From assembly GCA_028274465.1 (NCBI GenBank), contig CM051457.1:101679982-101743981 (forward strand): 64,000 nt of DNA. Direction: 5' to 3'. The notes below the pieces were generated by a model that saw only the letters and a list, made by a program, of their open reading frames with translations, was not told where the DNA came from and made no database searches. Source of the DNA: Plantago ovata (lineage: Eukaryota; Streptophyta; Magnoliopsida; Lamiales; Plantaginaceae). This document shows, piece after piece, positions 48,002-60,200 of this stretch; positions within the stretch are counted from its first letter, which is position 1, and the number at the start of each line of letters is the position of its first letter. A program made the translations under genes and the position numbers.

Positions 48002-48169
48002 TCCCATTTCCACCTCTCAATTCACTCACTCTTCTTCTCTTTCACTCTCTCTCTCATTTCTTTTCTTCTCTCTTAATAATCCACTTTTACAAAACCTTCT
48101 TTTCTCCTCTCCCTAGCACACACAACTCATTCAAGATTCAAGAACAACTTGAGATCTCACAAAACTCCC

Positions 48170-48972
48170 ATGGCTGATCACTTAGCTCTTGCTCTCGTCC
48201 TCGTTTTGTGTCTTGCGTGTTCTTCTCATGGCTATCAATTCGTCGTTGGAGGCAACCGTGGTTGGGTTATAGACCCGTCCGAAGCCTACAATCACTGGGC
48301 TGAAAGAATGCGATTTCAAGTGAACGACACCCTATGTAAGAGTCTCTCGCATTACCATCTCACATAACCTTTTTTTAAACGGCAAAACAAAATCTGTTCT
48401 AACAAAAAAAAAAGCATGATGTCACGTTGTTACAACGCATCACTTGTAGTGTTCATTAAAAATATTTTGTACTCATGTGTTTGATTTTAGTGTTCAAGTA
48501 CGACAACGCAACAGACTCCGTCTTGCTGGTGAACCGTGACAATTACGACCGGTGCAACACCGGTAGCTCTGTCGGTCGCATGACGGGCGGAACTTCGACG
48601 TACAAGTTCGACCGGTCCGGTCCGATCTTCTTCATAAGTGGCAACCAGACCAGATGCAACAGTGGCCAAAAGTTGTTCATCATCGTCATGTCAACCAACC
48701 ACCATCGCCACCCGACCCCACGTGCGCCCGCACCGGCCCCACATGCAAATGCACCAGCCCCAGCCGCGGATTCTCCTCAGGCAGTACTCTCCCCGGCTCC
48801 ATCTGGCACGTTACCAACAGCTCCGTCTCCGTCACAGGCTGCTGATGGACCGTCCGGAGACACAACTGCGGATCAGGGACAGGGACGTTCATTTGCCGGA
48901 CCGGCGTATGACTCTTCACTTGTGATGATGATATCAGCTGTTTCAGTAGTGTTGGGATGTTTAGTTGTCTAA
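48170..48972 (+). CDS. Early nodulin-like protein (phytocyanin-like, GPI-anchored)
   Basis: Two exons, 48170-48335 and 48491-48972, give 215 residues. A signal peptide (about residues 1-23, LALALVLVLCLACSSHG) precedes a plastocyanin-like domain. That domain begins YQFVVGGNRGW and has two cysteines (YDRCNTG, QTRCNSG) that should form the fold's disulfide. The positions of the blue-copper ligands are not His/Cys/His: NATDSV, FFISG and TRC appear instead, so it should not bind copper, as in ENODL proteins. A Pro/Ala/Ser/Thr-rich arabinogalactan-like stretch (PTPRAPAPAPHANAPAPA) follows, then a hydrophobic tail fit for GPI anchoring. The likely place is the outer face of the plasma membrane. The family acts in cell-wall and reproductive development; the exact role here is unknown. 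Confidence 0.9.
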
Positions 48973-50453
48973 ATAGCTAGCTAGTTAATTTAGTAGCTGT
49001 TTTAATTAGAGTGCTACTATTGTTTTAGAAGTGCCATTTAATTTTATTTTTGTTGTATTTTGTTAAGTACTGAGCGTTACTGTCGATGCATGGTCGCTAT
49101 ATATGGGTTTTTATTTATGACATGAACGTTTTTATTAATTAATTAATTTTCTTGTTAATTGTTGCTTTCAATTATGTTTCTTCATCTTCCCAATTCTCCT
49201 CATAGTTAATGTATTTGTTGTTGATGAGGGTATATATCGATCGAGTTCACATTTGTACTTTGACTACTTTCTAGAACCGAAAATCCGCGTTGTAAACGTG
49301 ATGTTTTTTTTAAAATTAATATTTGTGAATAATGGAAATAACACATTAAAAAAAATCAAATGTGGAATAATATTATATTGAACGAGATTACGTGAATCCA
49401 ATTTCTATTTTTGCTCTTTTAGAAGTAGATAAAGTCTAAGGGCATTTTTGTCTTTTCATTACAAAAAAAAGAAGAATGACAGATATGGAATTACAATTTC
49501 TTCCATCTTATTTTTTTATTTCTTTCATAAATGGTGGTGCTTTATTTTCATTACACCTTATATATGTTCGGTTTGGTTCATATTTGTTTGATCATAACAC
49601 ATATTCATTCATTTCGGTTAAATTTAGATTATTAATTAAATCAAATACAGTTCAATTTGTTTTAGGCGAATCAAATCCATAAATATCTTGGTTTTTCAAC
49701 TCCCAAACAAACATTTGTCAGAAAATTCTATTTTATTTACAAAAGTTCACGAGTTAACGCTCTGCAAACCAACCAAGCAAGCCGGATAAACCTCACATCC
49801 TGCGACATATCCATACTCTGAATTTCATCGAAAATTCACCATATATAGACGAAGACTTTAAGGTCAAGTCAGCTTCGCCAATACATGATTACATTCTATG
49901 AAACTTTAAGTTGTACTACTCCTAATATATATTATTTTTTACCAATCAATATCTTGAATTAATTCATACATGTCAAAAACACAACCACGCGTCCCAATTC
50001 TCACAATATATCATCCATTATACTGAAAATGACTCTCGATTATCAAATAATAATGGTTGTTCAATTGCAATTCTTCACGTCATATACTTTAATATTTTTC
50101 TGGTCTATCTATAATCCAATATAAATTAATTCATTAACTTGTTTTGATTTAACTTCTCTTAGACACATATATAAGCTTGCTTTATATCCAGATAATAAGA
50201 TATCGTTATATATATGTGTCAATTGTCACACTTCTTAAGATTTAGAACTGTTATGAATATCATAATTAAGCTATATAGTCTTCAAATGTAACAGCTATTC
50301 ATCTTTTTCAGCCACATCCAAATTTGCCGACCTCAAGTTCCACATCACAAAATTTTCTTCTTGGCCTAACTATAAATTAAATACCAAAAAAGTTTTAATA
50401 AAAAAAAATGAAAATAGGAGAGGGAGGTGAGTGATCAGTTAATTTCATAGGAT
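48973..50453. other. Intergenic
   Basis: 3' UTR of the phytocyanin gene, then AT-rich DNA with no recognised gene or repeat. Confidence 0.3.
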
Positions 50454-50464
50454 GGATATCACAA

Positions 50465-50557
50465 TTTTTTTTTCCTTTTTTTTTTTTTTTTAGTAGAAAG
50501 CATACTTCATTAACTTGAAAATGGAGCAGTTCATATCCATGCATAGACACCCTGCGA
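50465..50557 (-). mobile_element. Short antisense LINE/SINE tail
   Basis: A 93-bp insert starts with a T-rich run, the poly(A) of an element on the minus strand. It is flanked by the perfect 11-bp duplication GGATATCACAA (50454-50464 and 50558-50568). This is a severely 5'-truncated retroposon. Confidence 0.7.
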
Positions 50558-50663
50558 GGATATCACAAATTGTTAATTAGCTTCAAGTTTATAATATCAC
50601 TAGCAATATTACTTCAAGGAGCTAGCTAGTGTTAGAATTTAACATTGAAATTTCTTGATCATA

Positions 50664-50886
50664 CTCCCTCCGTTCTCTTAGAAGTTTCCTGATTTGACTT
50701 TTTTCGGTCAACAGCTTTCAATTTTGACTCCTGATTACTTTTAAATTATAATGATAAATTATTTAACGAAATTATATTATGAAAATATAGAACCTAAAAA
50801 AGTTTAAAAGTAACCGTGAGTCAAAGTTGAAATCTGTTGACAAAAAAAAGTCAAACCAAAAAGATTCTGAGAGAACGGAGGGGGAG
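50664..50886. mobile_element. Stowaway MITE
   Basis: 223 bp with ends CTCCCTCCGTTCTCTTAGAA and (complement) CTCCCCCTCCGTTCTCTCAG, TA on each side, and long imperfect inverted arms (GATTTGACTTTTTTCGGTCAAC and its counterpart, broken by mismatches). A classic Stowaway element without coding capacity. Confidence 0.9.
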
Positions 50887-51090
50887 TAATAGTTTTGATA
50901 CTATGGAGTCACGTTGGTCTTGGACTTTGGCAATGGTTGTTCTTCTCAAACTCTTTCCGAGTGAAGGACTTGTTGGTGAGAGGGTGGCCAATATGTACAA
51001 AAAAAAAAAAACAAAGTGGGGAAAGTGCACTCTTGAAAGTGGTTATGTGTTGTGAGTTGTGTGGCATGTTTAAGAGTGCGAGCGATGTTT

Positions 51091-51850
51091 ATCGGTCTTA
51101 AACTTCCTTCCGAATTCTAATTCGAGGACTTTGAAAGTCAAGAGTAAAATCTCGGAGCGTCCCTTATCCTTCCGTACGGTTGTCTTACTCGACTTTCTCA
51201 TACTGGTCACGCTTTAAATTACTTGTCATTTGTTGGTTGTGTGAACTTAAGGGGAGGGATAGGGTTAACATAAGTCGTAGTCATCCCGCTTGTTACAAGG
51301 ATGGACCTGGCGTTTGATGAAATTTTGAATGTTTCTATCTTAAAATTACTCGCGTTAAATTTATCTATTGGCATAGAGTATATGATCACTGTGATCACAT
51401 GAGGGTTTCGAGTGATCAGTGTGATCACATGAGGGTTTCGAGTGTGTGTGGCAAAGTCCCTTGGGTGTGTTGCGTTGGTCGATCCGTTTTCTCTCAATAA
51501 GTCCCTTTTGGATGGTGGTTTGTGGATTTTTCAAGACTTGGAAGCTTATTGTACGGTTTCAGTGGCTTTCTCCATGCTTTGGTGCTTCTACTTGATCTAA
51601 CATCTCGATCCTCATGGTGCATTTGTGCTCCTTGGTTGTCAAATTCTTGGTGGCTTAGAATTTTTTTTGAAGCCTTAAGACCTTTGCGTGTGTTGTTAGT
51701 TGGCGGTTGGGAAGTTTAGTACAGAGATGTTTTGAGAATTTCGTATATTCGGTTGAGGTTTTTGCTTGTTATAATATGGAACCTTTCTTGATCATTGCTT
51801 ATTCTACAAGTACTTAATGAAATCTTTTAAGCCGTTTAAAAAAAAATGAT
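51091..51850 (+). mobile_element. 5'-truncated LINE 3' end with target duplication
   Basis: About 760 bp of decayed non-coding and C-terminal LINE sequence ending TTTTAAGCCGTTT plus a short A run. TGCGAGCGATGTTT occurs immediately before (51077-51090) and after (51851-51864), a perfect 14-bp target duplication. Inside, a roughly 30-bp stretch containing GTGATCACATGAGGGTTTCG is duplicated head to tail near 51390-51445. Confidence 0.8.
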
Positions 51851-51936
51851 TGCGAGCGATGTTTTGAGCAAATTTTGTATCGTGTAAGTTTGTGTAAGGT
51901 GTGGGTGCGATGTAGTAGTATTATTGTGATAAGCAC

Positions 51937-52235
51937 AGGGGCGGAGCTACTTGGGGACTTGGGGGCTGGGTAGGGCTCCCATTTTTGTTTTTTTTCTTAT
52001 ATATTAGTATATTTTTTATGATTTTTTTGCATATTGCACTATCCATTTTACATTTTTTATTTTTTTTCTTCCTAATTATGCACATAAATCATGGATTGTT
52101 AGTAAACTATTACCTCTAGTTTCATAAAATTTTGATTATTTTGTATTTATCATATAAAAAAATCCTACCATAAAAAAAAAGTTCCGTGTACGTATATGAG
52201 CACTAGGCGACACTATTTCCTGGCTCCGCCCAAAG
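51937..52235. mobile_element. Possible hAT-like non-autonomous element
   Basis: Begins CAGGGGCGGAGCTA. The complementary TGGCTCCGCCC near 52221 is the expected other end of the CAGGGGCGGAGCCA family of plant hAT MITEs. The final CTG and a convincing 8-bp duplication are absent, so limits are uncertain. Confidence 0.4.
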
Positions 52236-52294
52236 CATAATGCACAGCACTAGGCGACACTATTTCCTGGCTCCGCCCAAACCATAATGCACAG
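52201..52294. repeat. Two tandem copies of a 47-bp unit
   Basis: 52201-52247 and 52248-52294 (CACTAGGCGACACTATTTCC ... AATGCACAG) differ at a single position, so the duplication is recent. It includes the putative right end of the hAT-like element. Confidence 0.9.
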
Positions 52295-52590
52295 CTCATG
52301 CTCGTTTCTAACTCTTTCCATGTGGACTTCTTGGTGCAAGGGTGGCAACACAAAAGCGACACGAGTACATTCGTGAAGGTGGTTATGTGTTGTGCCATGG
52401 TTTAGGACTCAGGAGTGTGATCGTGTTTTGAGTTGGTTTTGTGCTAGGTGTTTGGAGAATTAATATATATAAATGATTAAATTTTATTCCTCTTTATCAA
52501 TTTATGTTTTTGGAAGAGTTGAACCTATGTCATGGTATTAATGTCATCTGGCTCACGCCCACCTGCATACCTCATGCTCTTTTGTAACCA

Positions 52591-52690
52591 ATTTTTTTTT
52601 TTTTTGAATCAGCCAAAATATTATTAATAATAAGAGAAGTGTGTACTAGACGTATACACAACGAAAGTACCAAACAATAGGAACCACAAA
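52591..52690 (-). mobile_element. Second short antisense LINE/SINE tail
   Basis: A 100-bp insert beginning with about 16 T, then GAATCAGCCAAAATATTATT. The flanks TCTTTTGTAACCA (52578-52590) and TCTTTCGTAACCA (52691-52703) form a 13-bp duplication with one mismatch. Confidence 0.65.
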
Positions 52691-52703
52691 TCTTTCGTAA
52701 CCA

Positions 52704-53196
52704 GATATTGTTTAATTTACAGTTTTAATATTGTACTACATTCGTTTCTGTTTTTTTTTTTTTTTTTTTTTTTTGTTTCCCTTAATTTGTTGGGTACTAG
52801 CACAAATCCAGATCGTCATCAAGGATAATTGTATGTGTTTAACTGTTTATGGATCTAAAAATAGGGTTGGAAAAAGAAAAGAAAAAAAAGAAGGGTCATG
52901 AATTACCCTTATTGGATGAAGTCCCACAATTTGCGTGAAATTAACCCACAACCAACCATACATGCATACAATCAACTCCCTAAAAAAAGCATGCACCATA
53001 AACTTGTTTGATGTCTATTGTCTTCTCATCCTCTCTTCCACCAATAAAACTACTATACCTAAAAGTAACCTCATATTTTTTCTCACCCCCTCCAACAGCG
53101 GGTTGAGAGAAAAAGGAAAACGTAAAGAAAGAAGAAAACTAAAAGAGAAGTGAGGGAACGAAAGAAAAAAGAAAAAAGAAAAAAGAAAATTCCGAA
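52704..53196. other. Upstream region of RALF gene
   Basis: Contains a long T run at about 52748-52774, and a purine-rich GAAAAAAG leader directly before the start codon (53150-53190). No clear TATA box. Confidence 0.4.
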
Positions 53197-53541
53197 ATGG
53201 CCTTCAGAATTGGGCTGGCAATCTTTGTGGTCATGCTAGCCGGCATGGCCATGGTGGCCCACTCCACACCCTACAACGGTACCAGTGGTACCGTCATAGA
53301 TGGGCACGATGGGATGATTGAGGACCTTGATCTCGATGCCGTTTTGAATATGGAGTCAGAGAGTTCTAGGCGTCAGCTACGTGGAGGAGGGCGCCACATA
53401 AGTTACGGTGCGTTAAGGAGGAACCAGGTCCCATGCAACCAGAGGGGCCAGTCTTACTATAACTGTAACAGGCAAAAGAGTGTTAACCCTTACAGACGCG
53501 GTTGCACCAGGGCCACCTACTGTGCCCGTAACAACGGCTAA
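53197..53541 (+). CDS. RALF-like secreted peptide hormone precursor
   Basis: Rapid alkalinization factor precursor, 114 residues, single exon. A signal peptide (about 1-23) is followed by an acidic pro-region (IEDLDLDAVLNMESE). The RRQL site at 58-61 fits site-1 protease cleavage. The mature peptide carries HISYGALRRN (67-76), the receptor-binding YISY-type motif, and four cysteines (80, 90, 103, 109) for two disulfides, with YYNC, NPY and RGC in the usual places. RALF peptides are secreted to the cell wall, bind CrRLK1L receptor kinases such as FERONIA, and raise apoplastic pH, limiting growth. The start codon lies directly before the signal peptide and after a long purine-rich leader. No damage seen. 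Confidence 0.96.
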   Translation: MAFRIGLAIFVVMLAGMAMVAHSTPYNGTSGTVIDGHDGMIEDLDLDAVLNMESESSRRQLRGGGRHISYGALRRNQVPCNQRGQSYYNCNRQKSVNPYRRGCTRATYCARNNG

Positions 53542-54242
53542 TCATACTATATGTATACACGAAATCGATCGCTTCTCTGGTGGTGATCATCATCATCATC
53601 AAAATGATGATATATTGAGGAAACAAATTATGTGTTATTTGGTTTAAATTGTTATGTGTGTCATATTTACTGATTAGATTAGGAGAATTTTCTTTGAATT
53701 TTCTGCGTTCATTGTGTGTGTTATTTGTTCATTAATTGACGTGTAATAAGGATACTTCCATGATGCCGTATTTATATCATTTATAAATATTATTAATATT
53801 ACTTCTTGTTTTTAGCTTTCTTCGGTAAAATTAAGTATGTAACAGTAATATATGATTTTGTTTATACAGCATAAGCATCATAGGTGTTTGTTTGACAAAC
53901 TAACTGAAATGAATAAATGTTGATAAGGGCCTTTTAATAGCTTATCTTAGAGTGATTAGTCATCTTTTTTTAAAGTGGGATTGGTGGGTGTGGGATTAGT
54001 CATCTTACAGTGATTAGTAATCCTCCTTCTCCTTACCTCCTCTCCACATTTTACTTATAATCATACTTCATTGTTTAAAGTGGGATTGAGAACTAATCTT
54101 TGAGACCCCAACAGAATCAGTTTCTGAGAAGATTAACATGCAGAACAAAACTTGGGCATGAGTAGCCAATTATACAAAATTACAAATATATTGAGATTAT
54201 TATACAGGAACTTGAAAGAATACAACACCAAACTAAAGACAA
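53542..54242. other. Intergenic between convergent genes
   Basis: Holds the 3' UTRs of the RALF gene and of the minus-strand zinc-finger gene. A GTGATTAGTCATC / GATTAGTCATCTTACAGTG motif recurs near 53950-54020. Confidence 0.35.
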
Positions 54243-57200
54243 TCAAAAGAACCACCATCTTCGCCGGTGTTCTTGTTTTCTCTGCAACGAGAATAAATAC
54301 GTCATGAAACGTTCTAAAAGTTTATAAAACAACACAGTGAACACGAGAGGCTATCTCGTGTTATCGTTCATCTCAACAGTGCCTAAGACTCTATGTAAGG
54401 GGAGGAATAAAGCAGGCCAAATAATTCTTTCTGCTTCAGAGTGTTAATAAAATGAAATAACGGAGCACTGGTTTATGTGTAATTTAGCTATAAATCAGGG
54501 GAGGTTTGTGTGAAAAAAAAAACCCATGAAATTATCGTAGAAGTAAGAGGAGAGGACAACCTTTTGCTCCTCGTTCTTGCTGGGTTGGAATACTATAGGC
54601 TCGGGAAGGACACTTCTGTCTACATTCTGCAGAAAGGGCTGAACTTTTTCCTGAAGCAGCTCGTTCAGCTGCAAAATTAAGTTTGAGAGCCATCAGCCAC
54701 GATATCCACTCTCAATACAACATGTCAGTAAGTAGGCAAAAACAAGCTGACAAAAGTAGATTCTCAGTAGTCCGTCCTGCTGTATTTTCACCAATTACCT
54801 TTCTTAAAAAGCTGATAAAATATTGCCAATGAACCGATATGCAAAAGAACTATCTCAACTAATTCTGAACTCGCTACATCCTCTTGGATATTATTCAGCA
54901 GAATTTTCAGTATCGGATATTTTCATTCAGGCATAAAGTAAAATCTGAGTGCAATTTACCAGTCAAGACATAGTCAGCATTTATATTTAATGTAGAAACA
55001 CCAATGACAGACCATAAATTCCAGTTAAATTACCTTTTCTTCCCGCCACTTATGTTCCCATTGTGAATCCAGTATCTTATCCGCAATTTCTCGTTGTGCA
55101 TTAAGAAGAACTGTCATCTCATATTGTTTCTTTGGATCTTTGATCTCTTCCTCAGTCCATGAAGATGCATTCAGTGGAAGATCTAAATCCTGAAAAAGAA
55201 AAGATACTTCAGTAAGCACAAGAAAGCAGAACTAGAGGACTTTTAAAGGGCACGATATGTCAGAGAGTAAAATGTGCTGATCATTATTTCTATACCCATC
55301 TCTGACATGCATATACCGTAAAGGTAAGAAGTACAATATTGGATGATCCAGCATCTTATACACTCAACTAAACCATTTTACCTTACTTTATTAATACTGT
55401 ACTCATTATATATTTAAATAAACACCCAACATTACATCACTCACAATATTATGCTTCTACTTCATCTACTTCTCTTAAATCTGTGCCCAAAAGCAAATGG
55501 TTCATTTTGTTCGAGGTGGAGGGAGTATTATGTATCGACTCAAGTCACACCTTTACAGCAAAACAAAATCCTCAGGGATATTTTTGCAAGCGGGCGACTA
55601 AATTAGGGCAATGACAATACGTGATTTGTATCAAGACTCCTCTTTTTTCTTTTTTCCATAACAAATTGTATAAAGGAAAATAAAATCGATTAGACCTTAA
55701 AAAATTCTAGTTGCAAGCATTGAACAGCAAAAAAACTAGGTCAACTTTGAACTGGGAACCAAGTCAACCAGGCATATTGTGAAACTAGAAGCAAGAACAG
55801 GCTTTAGGAAAAGTATACATACACCCCAATTATCAGGCCGTGGAGGAGGATCTAGCTTCATGACTTCTGCTTCTAGAGTTTTCTTGGCCTTGTAGAAGGG
55901 AATGTTTCTCACGATAACAGGATCTTCCCTAGCACGGGCTGGGTCAACAGAGCTTAACTCCTGAGAATTCAATTGTGAGCAGGATAAACAAGTATATGAT
56001 CTTTCAATATGTTACATTCTTCAAGACCAAGGTCCACAATCACATCATTTATCTATTTTTATTTTTTTTAATTCCTGGATTTAGGAATTAAAAAGAACTG
56101 TACGCTCCAAGATTCATATTTTCGTTACCAACCAATCGAAGGATTATCTAGAACACGCAGCGGAGTTCTTACCATGTCTTAGCATCAACCAAAAGCGTAA
56201 CAATGTTAAAATGTTATTTTCTTAACATATTGATATGAGAAGGTTTACCCAGTGAAGTGCATCAAGTTTTAGATGTTACCATAAAAGGGGATTTCAGCTT
56301 TTGTCTTGGACATGGAATGAAATGGTGAGACTATCTGACTACTCAAGAACATTTTGTTAGGAAATTAAATGACTCTAGGACGAACTTTTTTACTAGCTGA
56401 ACTAGCAAACATATTTATCCCATAAAGACATAATATCATATCTCGGGTAAGAGTAAAAAAGCATCATATTATCAGAGTAGTCTGTGATTAGTTTTGGACA
56501 AAATAAAGAAAAGCTTCATCTAAACTCACAAGATCACCAATAAAGCAAAGTATGCTTCCTCTTTCACCAAAGAAATATTAAAACAGCCAAATAATTCTAA
56601 AGTAGTGTGGCGGAGGCCGGAGGTGCTTCATAATGCAGTCTAAGTATTATTTCAAGGCACAAACTTGTTTTTTTTTTCAATTACTGAAACAACAAAGAAA
56701 AACTACCTCTTGCAAATGCTCCCACCCCGGTTCACGTTTGGCTACTTTATCACGCAGATGGTCATATCGCATAGATTCCTACACAATGGTTAAGAAAGGA
56801 AGATAAAATATAAGCTTATCATAAGAATGGCATTTTGAACAATAGAAACAGTATATGACCAATCTTTAAAGCAGCAGCATAACAGCAGCCAAAGTGCCAA
56901 ACTGAGCAAGAAAACAGTTTCTGATTCTTGAACAGTCAACAAGATGAAATTAATTTATGGTTTAGTAGACAACAGTAAACATCTTCTGCATGGTAAAGCT
57001 GTTTAAAGTTAAACCCCATGACTAGACTAACAAGGATTCAAGATGTGAAAATATGAGGAGATTATAGTGTAACCAAAACTTTGTTGGACAGGATTAGTAG
57101 AAGTTTTCATTTCTACTCGACAATTAAATTTGGCACATTCTAGATCATTAGTACTTTATGCACAGTAGCAACACAATAGATTGCATGAAGAGAAATATAA

Positions 57201-60200
57201 AAAGGACTTAGCAATACAACTGCAATCATTATCATAGACCTTTTTTTACTTCCTGAAATCAGATTCGGCTGCAATGAAAAATTGCAATTCACTCATGGGT
57301 CCAAAAAAAAAAAAAGGAGAAAAGAAGTCAGTGTGCACTGTTTACATCCTAAGTGACTTAGTGAGAGTACTACTACTGAAAAATATAGGCCACCAGCCTA
57401 ACCATTTTATCTTTCAAAAGAAAAGAACTGAACCTTGTACTCGGACCAAATTTTTTGCTTGACTTCATCATCATATTCAATGCCCTCCATGACCTGAGGT
57501 AAGGTTATCAGCCAAAATGCACCAATGCTTGGGTCCTTCATACTGTCAATAATATGCTGCAAACATGATGGACGAATCAGTATTTGTTGGACCAAAACAA
57601 AGATCGAGTTGTAATAAAATTGAAAACCCAATGGAATATGAGCCGAGAAGTGATTGTCTGGTAAGGGAGACAAGATAGAGATAGAGAACAGGTCTGGTCT
57701 ATCCACTATTATCCCTTCTACCCTAGGAATCAGAAAATAGTATTGTTCGGACGACAGACTAGTTGGTCAGATTAGTTTCATATTGAGATCAAAATTTTTC
57801 TTCGGTTGATAATATTATCAGGCATCGAGTGTATGCTAAGCAAATCCGCTGGTTCCAAATTTTCAGTTTCTCTTCTCTATCTGCAACTATGTATACTAAA
57901 AAAATTGCATAATGATACTGAAGCTATGATTTTGATCATCACACAATACAAAGCTTAATATTGCTCAGTACGCTGCAGGAAGACCTTGACTTTATGTAAT
58001 CTTGAAGCAAAACAGTATTCTGGTGTATCATACAAGAGGCAACAACCACTCGTAGTATTTTGTTTCTCTATATGTATTTACCTAGAATTTAAAATGGAAA
58101 AGGTATTTCTCTGAAAATTAGATACCAATAATGAACCAATCAGTCCCAACTGCTTTAAAGCCACCATGAGCAATTTAAAAGCATGGTCTGAATCAATGTG
58201 AGAAGCAAAACATGTATGTGCAAGAAAGAAGTTGCTGGTACTTCTTGTGATTTTACTTAATATCTTAGATGGCACAATTTATTTGAGTCATAGTGTGGAC
58301 ATCGTCATTACGTTCTAACTCTTCCACATCCTTACTCATAAAATATGTGACAAGTCGGTACTAAAATAAAATAAAATAATAAAAAAAAATCACAGAGCGT
58401 GCAACCACCATAGAAGGACTGACCTCATATGGGTATTCCATCTTACGCATGATACTATAGGCTTTCCATGGAGGTTCCATTATCTAAGAACATACAGAGA
58501 GAATCAAAGAATGAGATACTGTACTATTTTGCAATAAAGTTCTCATCTTATTATAGCTTAACACTTCTAGAACATAAAATATTTGGAAAATTACCATAAC
58601 TAATAATCCCATTAAATGAAATATTAGAAGCGCCCAAAATCTTACATTATCAGCAGATATCCTAAGTGGTGATTTGCCTTTGCATTCTGGACATTTCATC
58701 ACCCCCTGAAAACAAGTGAGTCACGCAGTGATCAGCCCTCACATTAATAATCCTTACGTAAAAAAAATTGCACTTCTTACTTTGTCCTCTAATAGTCATC
58801 AGAGTTTCAACTATCAATGCACAGTAGCTGAAATAGAACATGATCCTATACTAGGTGAAAGGACATTCTGTAAAAATGCTACATGAGTATCTTGATGCAT
58901 TTCTAAGTGATAACATAGTGCTCGAGAGCTGCCAAATTTTAGAAGATATTCGATTCACAGGTGATGCACGTCGATTATAAAAGATCTCCAGCCAAGTTTG
59001 TCACAATGAATAAACCATAATACTTACCGATCCATTACAATCTGGACATTCTTTAGAAGGTAAAGGCAAACTAAGGTCAGAGCTGGAAGGAAAGTGCAGT
59101 AACTCAGCTCGGTTTTCAGCAATTGCATCAGCAATGCTTTCCGCTGTCGGCTTCTCTCCTCTAGAAATAAATTATTTCAATTAGATGAGATGTAACAAAT
59201 AGCAGAGATATTAGAACAGCTGGGAAGAAAACAGATGGAGAGTAGAGAAACTTCAAGCTTCAAGAGCCCAACAGGATTATTAATGTGATATTTATCGTAA
59301 GTCGTAACACTATTATTCTCCATTAAATTCTATACTTTTTTAGAAACATTGGGCTATCACCAGGAACAAGGAAACCATGGTGTAGCAGAGAAGAATCTCG
59401 AGATCCATAATGTAGCTTCTATAAGATCAAAATTACACATATTTTGTCCTACCTTCTCAAAGTGTAATTTTTCACTTGGTAGCGCACGTTTCCTGATCCT
59501 CGGCACATAGTACATTGCATGGCCTGCCATCCGCTGCAGGTCTTACAATTCCTGCATTTCAAAGATCAAGCATATGGTTTTATCATCTACTGCAATTAAA
59601 TTTGAACACCAGAAATAAGATGCTGAATTACTGCAACATCATATATGCACTCCAATCGAGTCAGTGAACATAAAAAACTACATGATGCCAGACCATCTAT
59701 TAACGAGCTACTGACTTATTAACTTATTTCACAGAAACTCTTAATAGTAGCTCTAGACAGGAAACAGAAAACTTCTGTTTATACTTTGTTTTCTGTTAAT
59801 TTTCCTTGTCTGAGTGCAACAGGTTGCTCTGCGTTGGCAATTGAAACCCAAGGACTCACACTACAATGAGAATAGAACTAGCTATCTGGACCTAGTCCGG
59901 GGTTGATAAGATGGAAGTCAGCTAGTTGAAAACTGTGTAGCCTCTGTCCTTATATGATTTATGGGCAAGGTTTGAATGAGAGTTGCGGCTGGTGTTCATG
60001 CTTTGCAATAGCTTTATTCTGGGTTTCTAGCTAGATCATAGTCTTCGAATAGAGTCTACTAGTTCCTCCAACATTGCTCTTTGGAGATTTTTTCGATGTT
60101 TTGACATTAGCGAGCTTTGTACTACATTTAGATTGGGGTATGCCCGCCTTAATAGTGTACAGACTTTCTTGTGGTATAGTTTAATGTGCTTCAGTAAGAA

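Noticed and set aside
55490-55530. TTGTTCGAGGTGGAGGGAGTA, looking like one end of a Stowaway MITE in an intron
   Set aside because: No convincing opposite end; at most a fragment, so not listed as an element.
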